A stretch of 14,523 bases of DNA, from contig CAJGDL010000036.1 of NCBI GenBank assembly GCA_904502075.1, positions 1-14,523 on the forward strand. Reading direction: 5' to 3'. Both the position numbers and the translations under genes were made by a program. This stretch comes from an uncultured Alistipes sp. (GTDB lineage Bacteria > Bacteroidota > Bacteroidia > Bacteroidales > Rikenellaceae). This document shows positions 1 to 6,290 of the stretch, piece after piece (within the stretch, counting starts at the first letter, position 1; each line of letters begins with the position of its first letter). Under the pieces are notes generated by a model. That model made no database searches. It saw only the letters and a program-made list of their open reading frames with translations, and was not told the DNA's origin.

Positions 1-672
1 GAAGTAACGCGACGAGTCGGGGGTATGGATCTCGTCCATCAGGTAGATTTGGCCGTTCTTCTTACCGAACTCATACTTCGTGTCGACCAGGATAAGACCC
101 ATCTTGGCGGCGATCTCCGTACCGCGCTGGAAGATGGCGCGGGTGTAGGCCTCCAACTGCTCGTACTCCTCGCGGCTCACGAGCCCCTGGGCGATGATCT
201 CCTCTTTCGAGATATCCTCGTCGTGGCCCTCGTCGGCCTTCGTCGTGGGGGTGATGATCGGCTCGGGGAACTTCTGGTTCTCCACCATGCCGTCGGGCAT
301 CTCCACGCCGCAGATCGTGCGCTTGCCGGCCTTGTACTCGCGCCAAGCGTGGCCCGAGAGGTAGCCGCGGATTACCATCTCCACCTTGTAGGGCTCGCAA
401 CGGTGGCCTACGGTCACCATCGGATCGGGTACGGCGATCTTCCAGTTGGGCAGGATGTCGGCGGTCTCGTCGAGGAATTTGGCGGCAATTTGGTTCAGCA
501 CCTGACCCTTGAAGGGGATTCCCTTCGGAAGAACGACATCAAAGGCTGAGATGCGGTCTGAAACCACCATCACCAGGTATTCGTCGTTGATGTTGTATAC
601 GTCGCGCACCTTGCCGACATAGTGTCCCTTCTGACCAGGGAACTGAAAATCATTCTTTACAATAGCTTTCAT
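1..672 (-). CDS. purC: SAICAR synthase (phosphoribosylaminoimidazole-succinocarboxamide synthase), 3' end missing
   Basis: This enzyme joins CAIR and aspartate using ATP to make SAICAR in de novo purine synthesis, in the cytoplasm. The reading frame is open from ATG at 672-670 to the left edge and gives 224 residues. The family form of about 310 residues would continue outside the window. Family hallmarks are GKVRDVYNI (residues 20-28), SDRISAFDVVLP (38-49), the conserved RGYLSGHAWREY (102-113), EPIITPTTKADEGHDEDIS (137-155) and LVDTKYEFG near 195-203, followed by DEIHTPDSSRYF (213-224), the substrate/ATP site region. The start lies only 12 bp after the proS stop, so the two genes are probably co-transcribed from the proS promoter. 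The identification is firm; only the C-terminus is unseen. Confidence 0.95.
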   Translation of the reverse strand, partial: MKAIVKNDFQFPGQKGHYVGKVRDVYNINDEYLVMVVSDRISAFDVVLPKGIPFKGQVLNQIAAKFLDETADILPNWKIAVPDPMVTVGHRCEPYKVEMVIRGYLSGHAWREYKAGKRTICGVEMPDGMVENQKFPEPIITPTTKADEGHDEDISKEEIIAQGLVSREEYEQLEAYTRAIFQRGTEIAAKMGLILVDTKYEFGKKNGQIYLMDEIHTPDSSRYF

Positions 673-684
673 CGTAGACTCTGT

Positions 685-2169
685 TTAGTAACTCTTGGCA
701 AACAATACACGGCGGTGCGAGGGCTTACCCGAGAAGACGCATACGCCCTCCTCGTCCTCGGCATCCACCGGAATACAACGAATCGTGGCCTTCGTGGCCT
801 CCTTGATGGCCTGCTCGGTCTCGGGCGTGCCATCCCAGTGGGCCGACAGGAAGCCGCCCTTCTCTTCCAGCACCTGCTGGAACTCCTCCCACGAATCGAC
901 CTTCGTGATCATCGAGTTGCGGTAGTTCAGTGCCTTTTGGAAGATATTCTCCTGGATCTCGGTCATCAGCTGCTCGATCAGATCCTCGAGGCCCTGCTGG
1001 CTGACGGTCTCCTTGGTGAGCGTGTCGCGGCGGGCGAGCTCGATGGTGCCATTCTCCATGTCGCGGGGGCCCATGGCCAAGCGCACGGGAACACCCTTGA
1101 GCTCGTACTCGGCAAACTTGAAGCCCGAGCGCACGTTGTCGCGGTCGTCGATCTTGACGCTGATGCCGCGCTTCTTAAGCTCCGAGGCGATCTGCTCGAA
1201 GCGCTCCACGATCTGCTGCAACTGCTCGGGACCCTTGTAGATGGGAACCATCACCACCTGGATCGGGGCGAGTTTCGGAGGCAGCACCAGACCGTTGTTG
1301 TCCGAGTGGGCCATGATCAGGGCACCCATCAGACGGGTCGATACGCCCCACGAGGTGGCCCATACATACTCCTGCTTACCCTCTTTGTTGACATACTGCA
1401 CATCGAAGGCCTTGGCGAAGTTCTGGCCCAGGAAGTGCGACGTACCGCTCTGCAGGGCCTTTCCGTCCTGCATCAGGGCCTCGATCGTCAGCGTATCCTC
1501 GGCACCGGCAAAGCGCTCGTTGGGCGACTTGTGGCCCACCACCACCGGTACGGCCATCCACTGCTCGGCAAACTCCTGGTAGACACGGATCATCTTCTCG
1601 GCCTCGGCGATGGCCTCCTCACGCGTGGCGTGGGCGGTGTGGCCCTCCTGCCAGAGGAACTCGGCCGTGCGCAGGAACAAGCGCGTGCGCATCTCCCAGC
1701 GCACCACGTTGGCCCACTGGTTGCAGAGGATGGGTAGGTCGCGGTAGGACTGAATCCAATTCTTGTAGGTGTTCCAAATGATGGTCTCCGAGGTGGGGCG
1801 CACGATGAGCTCCTCCTCGAGTTTGGCGGCTGGATCCACCACCACCCCCTTGCCCTCGGGGTCGTTCTTCAGACGGTAGTGCGTCACCACGGCGCACTCC
1901 TTGGCAAAGCCCTCGACGTGGCTTGCCTCGCGCGAGAAGAAGGATTTCGGGATAAAGAGGGGGAAGTAGGCGTTTTGGTGGCCCGTAGCCTTGAACATAT
2001 CGTCCAGGGCGCGCTGCATCTTCTCCCAGATGGCGTAGCCATAGGGCTTGATCACCATACATCCTCTTACGGCCGAATTTTCGGCCAGGCCGGCCTTCAT
2101 GACCAGCTCGTTATACCATTGCGAGTAGTTCTCGTCCGACTTGGTTAAGTCTTTCAGTTCAACTGCCAT
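685..2169 (-). CDS. proS: Prolyl-tRNA synthetase, archaeal/eukaryote-like class IIa form
   Basis: The product charges tRNA-Pro with proline in the cytoplasm. I chose ATG at 2169-2167, giving 494 residues (MAVELKDLTK...). A longer in-frame start at 2232 would lie upstream of the promoter -7 box at 2196-2203 and would run through a repeat tract, so it is rejected. Class II motif 2 is seen as VRPTSETIIWNTY (123-135) continuing to VRWEMRTRLFLRTAEFLWQE (156-175). Motif 3 is in the stretch TSWGVSTRLMGALIMAHSDN (272-291). An HGTP anticodon-binding domain follows at roughly 300-400. The C-terminal domain carries Cys465 and Cys477 and ends in KSY; a terminal tyrosine is typical of this form, which lacks the bacterial editing insertion. 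The enzyme is complete and the gene is followed closely by purC. Confidence 0.97.
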   Translation of the reverse strand: MAVELKDLTKSDENYSQWYNELVMKAGLAENSAVRGCMVIKPYGYAIWEKMQRALDDMFKATGHQNAYFPLFIPKSFFSREASHVEGFAKECAVVTHYRLKNDPEGKGVVVDPAAKLEEELIVRPTSETIIWNTYKNWIQSYRDLPILCNQWANVVRWEMRTRLFLRTAEFLWQEGHTAHATREEAIAEAEKMIRVYQEFAEQWMAVPVVVGHKSPNERFAGAEDTLTIEALMQDGKALQSGTSHFLGQNFAKAFDVQYVNKEGKQEYVWATSWGVSTRLMGALIMAHSDNNGLVLPPKLAPIQVVMVPIYKGPEQLQQIVERFEQIASELKKRGISVKIDDRDNVRSGFKFAEYELKGVPVRLAMGPRDMENGTIELARRDTLTKETVSQQGLEDLIEQLMTEIQENIFQKALNYRNSMITKVDSWEEFQQVLEEKGGFLSAHWDGTPETEQAIKEATKATIRCIPVDAEDEEGVCVFSGKPSHRRVLFAKSY

Positions 2170-2195
2170 ATTTTGCTTTGATTTTACTTTGAGCG

Positions 2196-2203
2196 CAAAG
2201 GTA
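2196..2203 (-). promoter_or_regulatory. proS promoter, Bacteroidetes -7 box TACCTTTG
   Basis: On the minus strand this reads TACCTTTG, matching the Bacteroidetes -7 consensus TAnnTTTG. It would place the transcript start about 20 bases before the proS ATG. No clear -33 TTTG is visible at the usual 19-21 bp spacing. The surrounding block (2195-2221) is repeated, with one mismatch, at the promoter of the LysE-family gene (13866-13892). Confidence 0.7.
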
Positions 2204-2210
2204 CAAAATA

Positions 2211-2280
2211 ATTGGGAATTATTATAATTCAAGATTCAAAATTCAAGATTCAGAATTCAAAATTGTGCATTGTGCATTGC
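2211..2280. repeat. Heptamer tract 1 (7-bp phased ATTCAAN units)
   Basis: From 2227 to 2275 the plus strand is seven consecutive 7-bp units without a phase break: ATTCAAG, ATTCAAA, ATTCAAG, ATTCAGA, ATTCAAA, ATTGTGC, ATTGTGC, then a partial ATTGC. Two more units (ATTGGGA, ATTATTA) precede it at 2211-2224, offset by two bases. It lies between the porin-unit terminator and the proS promoter. It is the longest of seven such tracts in the window. Function is unknown. Confidence 0.8.
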
Positions 2281-2290
2281 CCTCTCTCTC

Positions 2291-2326
2291 AAAAAAATCG
2301 ACCGAGCCCCGAAGAGCCCGGCCGAT
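2291..2326 (-). terminator. Rho-independent terminator after the porin gene, UUCG tetraloop
   Basis: Read on the minus strand, 2326 to 2297 folds into a 13-bp stem (three G-U pairs) closed by C-TTCG-G, an especially stable tetraloop. It is followed by seven T at 2297-2291. It lies about 50 bp after the stop of the outer-membrane protein gene and before the proS promoter, so it ends the lipoprotein-porin transcript. Confidence 0.88.
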
Positions 2327-2373
2327 GAATCTTTTTCTGCAATCCTTATTTTCCTATGGGACTTGGTCTTTGG

Positions 2374-4074
2374 CTAAAACTTAAAGCCCAGGGTCAGGAG
2401 GATTTGGTGGTGGGTGTAGTCGGTGGAGTAGAGTCCCGAGGCGTCGAGCAACTCCGGCATGCCGTCGGCTGCGAGGCGGGCCCCATAGAAGAGGCGGTAG
2501 TCGCTACACGAGGTCGAGGTGTAGCGGTAGGCTACATCGAGGGTCATCGAGCGGGTCAGCACAAAGCCCGTGCCGGCCGAGATGTCGAGGATCTGTTCGG
2601 GCAGGGGGGAGTTGAGCAGGGCCTTTTCGCGGACCATCGTGGAGGTGTAGCCCACACCGGCACGCAGGGCCCAACGCGGGGTGGCCTTGAATTCTCCGCC
2701 GAGGCGCACGGCATTCGTGGCGGCGAAGCGCTCTTTGAAACTCTCTCGGGAGAAGGGGGTTGTCTCCGGGAGCCAAAAGGGGGTGTTGCGTACCCGGATG
2801 GCGTTGTACCAGTCGCGCTCGTAGTCGAGCGAGAGGATGGCGCGTTTGCCGAAGGTGTAGGAGATGCCCAGCATCAACTTCGACGGAGTCGAGATCTCCC
2901 AACGGTCGCCCGCCACATCCGACCAGGTGCCGTCGGTGTTGACATCCGAGGGGTAGTACTTCTTCTCGTCGTTGTCATAGACCATCGAGGCCATCTGTCC
3001 GGCATACTCGTGGTCGATCGAGTACCAGGTGGGCGAGTGGTAGGCCACGCCGATGCGTACCGCTTCGATGGGGCGGAAGATGGCACCGACCTTCAGGTTA
3101 AAACCCACACCGCTCAGGTGGGCGTATTGGTTGTAGTGAACGTAGTCGGCTTGGCGGATCAGCTCCTGCCCCGCCTGGTTTACGGCCGGAACGGTCGCTC
3201 CATTTTCGCCCAGGTAGCGGTAATCCTCTCCGTAGTAGAGGTTGACGCGCTGCGAGAGGGTTTGGACTCCGAAACTCAGGCCGAGGTAGAGTTTGTTCGC
3301 GATGTTGGCTCCCAGCGAAAGGGCATACTCCCCGATCGAGCCGCGGCTCTCCAGGTTGTAGAAGTGGCCCACGGTGGCGTTGTGGCCGATGTGGTCGGCC
3401 TCGTAGTAGGGCCCGGCACCATCATCGTAGGGGTTCAGCAGGTAGGAGTTGTAGGCCATCATCGGGCCCCAGAGGTTGGGTGCCGTGCGGCCGTAGTAGC
3501 CCAAAAACCCTTCGTCGTCGGGGAAGCGGTTGCTTGCCGTGAGTTCGCCGGCCATGACGCGCAACAACGATGGGGCGGCTGCGCCTCCCGAGTAGGGGCT
3601 ATTGCTCTGGAATGAGGTGCGGAAGTTCAGATCGGCGATGCGGTTGTAGGCAAAGCCCATGTTGAGGCTGATCAGTTGTCCCGTACCCTCATAGAGGTTG
3701 AGGGCAAAGCCGATGTTGGCCATTGCAAATCGCGACGAGTTGTTCGAGCGATACTCTTTGGCCCCGTTCTCCGAGCGGGAGAGGGTAACGAGGGGGGTGA
3801 GCGAAAATTCGTTCGTGCGATACATGCCCAGGCCGGCCGGATTGATAAAGAGGGTGCTCATGTCGCCTCCGAGCGAGGTGAAGGCGCTACCCATGGCCAT
3901 CGAACGGGCAGTCCCGAGGTGCTGATCCTGCGACAGACGGGCCATCTGCTCGGGCGAAATCAAGGCTTGTTGCATCACCTCACCGCCAAAGCGAAAGCCG
4001 TTTTGGGCCGCGGCCGAATGTGCCGCCCCTCCGAGCAACAGCAGGACAAGAACGAGATGTAGGGCTCTTTTCAT
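2374..4074 (-). CDS. Outer-membrane protein, OmpP1/FadL-like family
   Basis: The 566-residue product has a signal peptide (MKRALHLVLVLLLLGG, likely cut after Ala23 in SAAAQ). After about 50 residues comes the family signature GTARSMAMGSAFTSLGGD (54-71), followed by INPAGLGMYR (77-86), the NPAG motif of OmpP1/FadL transporters. The rest alternates polar and aromatic residues as expected of beta strands and ends in LTLGFKF with a terminal Phe, as outer-membrane barrels do. FadL relatives take up hydrophobic molecules; Bacteroidales members are often labelled 'hemin receptor', but nothing here shows a haem ligand. It lies 72 bp downstream of the lipoprotein gene at 4147-5361, in the same transcription unit, which ends at the terminator 2291-2326. 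Substrate is unknown. Confidence 0.85.
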   Translation of the reverse strand: MKRALHLVLVLLLLGGAAHSAAAQNGFRFGGEVMQQALISPEQMARLSQDQHLGTARSMAMGSAFTSLGGDMSTLFINPAGLGMYRTNEFSLTPLVTLSRSENGAKEYRSNNSSRFAMANIGFALNLYEGTGQLISLNMGFAYNRIADLNFRTSFQSNSPYSGGAAAPSLLRVMAGELTASNRFPDDEGFLGYYGRTAPNLWGPMMAYNSYLLNPYDDGAGPYYEADHIGHNATVGHFYNLESRGSIGEYALSLGANIANKLYLGLSFGVQTLSQRVNLYYGEDYRYLGENGATVPAVNQAGQELIRQADYVHYNQYAHLSGVGFNLKVGAIFRPIEAVRIGVAYHSPTWYSIDHEYAGQMASMVYDNDEKKYYPSDVNTDGTWSDVAGDRWEISTPSKLMLGISYTFGKRAILSLDYERDWYNAIRVRNTPFWLPETTPFSRESFKERFAATNAVRLGGEFKATPRWALRAGVGYTSTMVREKALLNSPLPEQILDISAGTGFVLTRSMTLDVAYRYTSTSCSDYRLFYGARLAADGMPELLDASGLYSTDYTHHQILLTLGFKF

Positions 4075-4093
4075 GTGTGGAAAGTTTTCGTTA

Positions 4094-4114
4094 ATTCACG
4101 ATTCGCAATGTGCA
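4094..4114. repeat. Heptamer tract 2
   Basis: Three phased 7-bp units on the plus strand (ATTCACG, ATTCGCA, ATGTGCA) lie in the 72-bp spacer between the lipoprotein and porin genes, about 20 bp before the porin ATG on the minus strand. It is short and degenerate; I call it by similarity to the longer tracts. Confidence 0.5.
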
Positions 4115-4146
4115 AAGAAAAGGGTTTTCGTTTTGAATTTGGGAAG

Positions 4147-5361
4147 TTACCTTCCGCGGTAATTTCCTCCGCCCGAGGAGCGATAGTTGCCGCCACCGCT
4201 GCCACCGCTGCTGCCTCCCGAGGAGCGGTAGTTGCCTCCGCTCGACGAAGCCCCCGAGTTGTAACTCGAGGAGCCTGAGCGGTAGTTGCTGCCACTCGAC
4301 GAGCTGCTGTTGCGGTAGTTCGACTCCTCGCGGCGCGACGAGCCCTCCTTGGGTTGGTAGTTCGATGAGCCGCCGTAGGCGGGACGCGTATTGGCGGCGT
4401 TGCCTACCGACTGCGTGGGCTTCGAGCCTCGGTAGTTTCCGTTCGAACCCGTGGGGCGCGAGGGCGTTTGTCCGGCGGGTTGCGCTCCTCCGCGGTAGTT
4501 CGATCTATTCTCGTTGCCGACAGTGGCACCTCCTCGGTAGTTGTAGTTGCCACGGGGCGAGGTGTAGGGCGATGAGGGGCGGACTCCCGGGGGGAGTGAG
4601 CCGCTCGGGGCGGGGCGGTAGTTGGGGTAATGAGGCGTGGAGGGCTTGCCCGGCTTGCCGGGGTGCGGGGCGGGCGGAGCGTAGGGGGGCATCGGTGCCG
4701 GCCACATTGGGCCGTACATCGGCCAGCCGCAATACCAATAGTGGTTGTAGTCCCACCACGAATAGCGGGGATAGCCCCACCAGGCGTTGTAGTAGTAGGG
4801 GTAGTGCGTGGGCCAGAGCCAATCGTAGTAGAAGCCGCCGTACCAGCCTCCCGAACCGATGGTCAGGGAGAAACTCGGGGCGCCCCAGGTGCCGAACATC
4901 GAGGAGATGTACTTGGGCTCCACCCACACTTCGTCGCCCATGACCACGATGTTGTAGTTCATCGGGTCGTAGACGGTCAGGTAGTGGTACTCGGGCGAGT
5001 AGCGCAAGTCATAATAGGAGGAGGGCATCTTGTAGGAGAGGGAGCGGAACCCGTTCAAACGACGGGCATAGGCACTCTCATAGTCCGTAACCAGGACGTT
5101 GTCGTAGGAGTAGTCCCGCTCATCGAGACTCTCCACCACCTCGGCTTCGGCCAACATCGACTCCCAGATCTCTTGGCGCGATCGGGATTCGGCAAGGGCC
5201 GCTTCGGCTACCGCCTGCTTTTGGCGGGCAATGGCGGCGCGGTCGTGGGTTTCGTATAGATCATCCGTGTAGGATGCCCCGAGGGTGGCATAGTAGGAGC
5301 TGCCACATCCAGCCGACACCGTCAGCAGGAGCAGGACTACCAGGTAATTTGCAGCTTTCAT
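4147..5361 (-). CDS. Putative lipoprotein with aromatic-rich core and NYR-repeat tail
   Basis: I do not recognise a named family. The 404-residue product starts with a lipoprotein signal (LLLLTVSAGC, lipid Cys at 19). Residues 41-80 form a charged, Ala/Glu/Arg-rich helix that may coil. Residues 82-170 contain many Tyr in YDLRYSPEYHYLTVYDP-like text. Residues 172-228 are extremely rich in Trp and Tyr (for example YYYNAWWGYPRYSWWDYN), then Pro-rich to about 265. From 247 to the end there are nine NYR triplets and one NYQ within Gly/Ser/Asn text, most dense in the last 60 residues (GNYRSSG twice, ending GNYRGR). A surface or periplasmic, partly disordered protein is likely. Its own promoter lies at 5454-5461, and the porin gene follows 72 bp downstream, suggesting a joint envelope role. 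The ATG at 5361 is fixed by the signal peptide. Confidence 0.8.
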   Translation of the reverse strand: MKAANYLVVLLLLTVSAGCGSSYYATLGASYTDDLYETHDRAAIARQKQAVAEAALAESRSRQEIWESMLAEAEVVESLDERDYSYDNVLVTDYESAYARRLNGFRSLSYKMPSSYYDLRYSPEYHYLTVYDPMNYNIVVMGDEVWVEPKYISSMFGTWGAPSFSLTIGSGGWYGGFYYDWLWPTHYPYYYNAWWGYPRYSWWDYNHYWYCGWPMYGPMWPAPMPPYAPPAPHPGKPGKPSTPHYPNYRPAPSGSLPPGVRPSSPYTSPRGNYNYRGGATVGNENRSNYRGGAQPAGQTPSRPTGSNGNYRGSKPTQSVGNAANTRPAYGGSSNYQPKEGSSRREESNYRNSSSSSGSNYRSGSSSYNSGASSSGGNYRSSGGSSGGSGGGNYRSSGGGNYRGR

Positions 5362-5416
5362 AGTTTCCGCTTTTAGGCGAGTTTTCGACTCTGTTTACAC
5401 AATAAACGAAAATCGT

Positions 5417-5446
5417 ACCGGAAATATTGCCAAAAGCCATTCCGGT
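5417..5446 (-). promoter_or_regulatory. Inverted repeat at the predicted 5' end of the lipoprotein mRNA
   Basis: Perfect 7-bp arms ACCGGAA (5417-5423) and TTCCGGT (5440-5446) enclose a 16-base loop. With the -7 box at 5454-5461, the transcript would begin within a few bases of 5446, so this hairpin would form the extreme 5' end of an approximately 85-base leader. It may stabilise the mRNA or be an operator; neither is shown. Confidence 0.45.
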
Positions 5447-5453
5447 TCATTCG

Positions 5454-5484
5454 CAAAGATAAGCATAATTTTTCAATATAGAAA
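5454..5484 (-). promoter_or_regulatory. Promoter of the lipoprotein-porin unit
   Basis: The minus strand shows a -7 box TATCTTTG (5461-5454), a full match to TAnnTTTG. TTTC (5484-5481) lies 19 bp upstream, one base away from the -33 TTTG consensus at accepted spacing. It lies between yidD and the lipoprotein gene, about 90 bp before the lipoprotein ATG. Confidence 0.65.
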
Positions 5485-5556
5485 GGGCGTGGGGCGGGGA
5501 AGACTCTTGCTGTGCTCGCTTCGTCGGGGAGAGGTGGATGGGGTGAGGTTGCGATT

Positions 5557-5802
5557 TTAGGGGACGGGGTCGTAGCCACTACCACCCCAGGGGTGGCAAC
5601 GGGCAAGGCGCTTCAGGGTGAGCCATCCCCCTTTGAAAGGTCCGTGGCGGCGAATGGCCTCCAGGGCGTATTGCGAACAGGTGGGTGTAAAACGGCACGC
5701 CGGAGGGGTGAAGGGCGAGATGCAACGCTGGTAGAAGCGCACCAGAAGGAGCATCGGCCAGGCGATAAGGCGTTTGATCAATTCACAATTCACAGTGCAC
5801 AA
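5557..5802 (-). CDS. yidD: Membrane protein insertion efficiency factor YidD
   Basis: YidD is a small membrane-associated protein that assists YidC-dependent insertion of inner-membrane proteins. The sequence shows the family text: RFYQRCISPF, the cysteine-bearing CRFTPTCSQYALEAIRR, FKGGW, KRLARCHPWGGSGYDPVP at the C-terminus. As given it has 81 residues, within the usual 70-85. The start is uncertain. No in-frame ATG exists between the upstream stop (5850-5848) and an internal one at 5754, which would cut off the conserved hydrophobic N-terminal helix (KRLIAWPMLLLVRFYQ). Possible starts are TTG at 5802, GTG at 5793 or TTG at 5781; the last gives MIKRLIAW..., which fits the family best (74 residues). 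The gene follows rnpA after 108 bp, as is common in bacteria. Confidence 0.9.
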   Translation of the reverse strand: MCTVNCELIKRLIAWPMLLLVRFYQRCISPFTPPACRFTPTCSQYALEAIRRHGPFKGGWLTLKRLARCHPWGGSGYDPVP

Positions 5803-5808
5803 TTGGGT
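5781..5808. repeat. Heptamer tract 3, overlapping the yidD start
   Basis: Four phased 7-bp units on the plus strand: ATTCACA, ATTCACA, GTGCACA, ATTGGGT. It overlaps every candidate non-ATG start of yidD. Confidence 0.65.
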
Positions 5809-5854
5809 GGATGGCCCCGAATTTTTAGGGGATTTCGTTCGTGAGATTTACAAG

Positions 5855-5885
5855 CAAAATATTGCGTAACCCTTACTAAATCAAA
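5855..5885 (-). promoter_or_regulatory. Candidate yidD promoter
   Basis: On the minus strand TTTG (5885-5882) is followed after 20 bp by TATTTTG (5861-5855), one base short of the -7 consensus TAnnTTTG. It lies in the 108-bp rnpA-yidD gap, with the box about 55-75 bp before the candidate yidD starts. The imperfect -7 box keeps confidence low. Confidence 0.35.
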
Positions 5886-5921
5886 AAAGGAATCGTGTGT
5901 CGTGCTTCGATCACACCTTTT
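5883..5921 (-). terminator. Weak terminator-like hairpin at the end of rnpA
   Basis: On the minus strand GTGTG (5916-5912) pairs with CACAC (5899-5895), and flanking AAAAGG can pair with CCTTTT across a 4-base internal loop. A run of T follows at 5888-5883. The stem overlaps the rnpA stop codon. It might attenuate transcription into yidD, and it overlaps the candidate -33 of the yidD promoter. Confidence 0.3.
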
Positions 5922-6273
5922 CTCCCACCTTGGCGAGGATCTTGCGGATACTCTTCTCCATCTGGGCATAGGATACCACCTCTTTGGTCGAGTAGATCAG
6001 GGCCAGGTCGATTGCCGCGGAGTGCTCCCCCACACAAGCTTTGTTCAGGCGGTAGGCTTCGCGCATGCGGCGTTTCAGCAGATTGCGTTTGTTGGCCCGC
6101 TTGTGGTAGCGTTTGGGCACCGAAAAGAGCAGACGTACCGAGGGTTCGGTGTCGGCCTCGGCAAAGAGGAGGTAGCGAAACGGATAGACGAAACCTCCCT
6201 CACCACGCTCGAAGAGCCGTCGTATGGCTCCGAGTGTGCGCAGTCGTTCCTTGCGAGTGAGGGTGGTTGTCAT
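5911..6273 (-). CDS. rnpA: Ribonuclease P protein component
   Basis: This basic protein binds the RNase P RNA and helps it remove 5' leaders from precursor tRNAs. The 120-residue product has the usual family length. It starts LTRKERLRTLGAIRRLFERG (5-24), the typical opening helix, then LLFSVPKRYHKRA and the RNR signature KRANKRNLLKRRMREAYR (58-75) that contacts RNA. The ATG at 6273 lies 17 bp after the hemD-like stop, so the two are probably translated from one message. rpmH, the usual neighbour of rnpA in many bacteria, is not present here; yidD is. Confidence 0.96.
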   Translation of the reverse strand: MTTTLTRKERLRTLGAIRRLFERGEGGFVYPFRYLLFAEADTEPSVRLLFSVPKRYHKRANKRNLLKRRMREAYRLNKACVGEHSAAIDLALIYSTKEVVSYAQMEKSIRKILAKVGEKV

Positions 6274-6290
6274 GGGCTTCGATTCGGGGC

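Noticed and set aside
2170..2232. N-terminal extension of prolyl-tRNA synthetase starting at 2232
   Set aside because: It would be translated across the -7 box and part of the repeat tract; the family starts near MAVELKDLTK at 2169.
2227..2280. CRISPR-like array in the heptamer tract
   Set aside because: Units are 7 bp with no spacers and no cas genes nearby; this is a simple tandem word pattern.
4147..4620. Non-coding tandem repeat rather than gene
   Set aside because: The repeats stay in frame with a lipoprotein signal peptide and an uninterrupted 404-codon frame, so they encode the protein tail.
5462..5556. Terminator after yidD
   Set aside because: I found only short, interrupted inverted repeats (GAC...GTC) and no T-run after them; read-through into the lipoprotein unit cannot be excluded.
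5373..5606. Small minus-strand frame of 77 codons overlapping the end of yidD
   Set aside because: It is out of frame with yidD, spans the lipoprotein promoter and 5' hairpin, and its Pro/Ala-rich text resembles no family.
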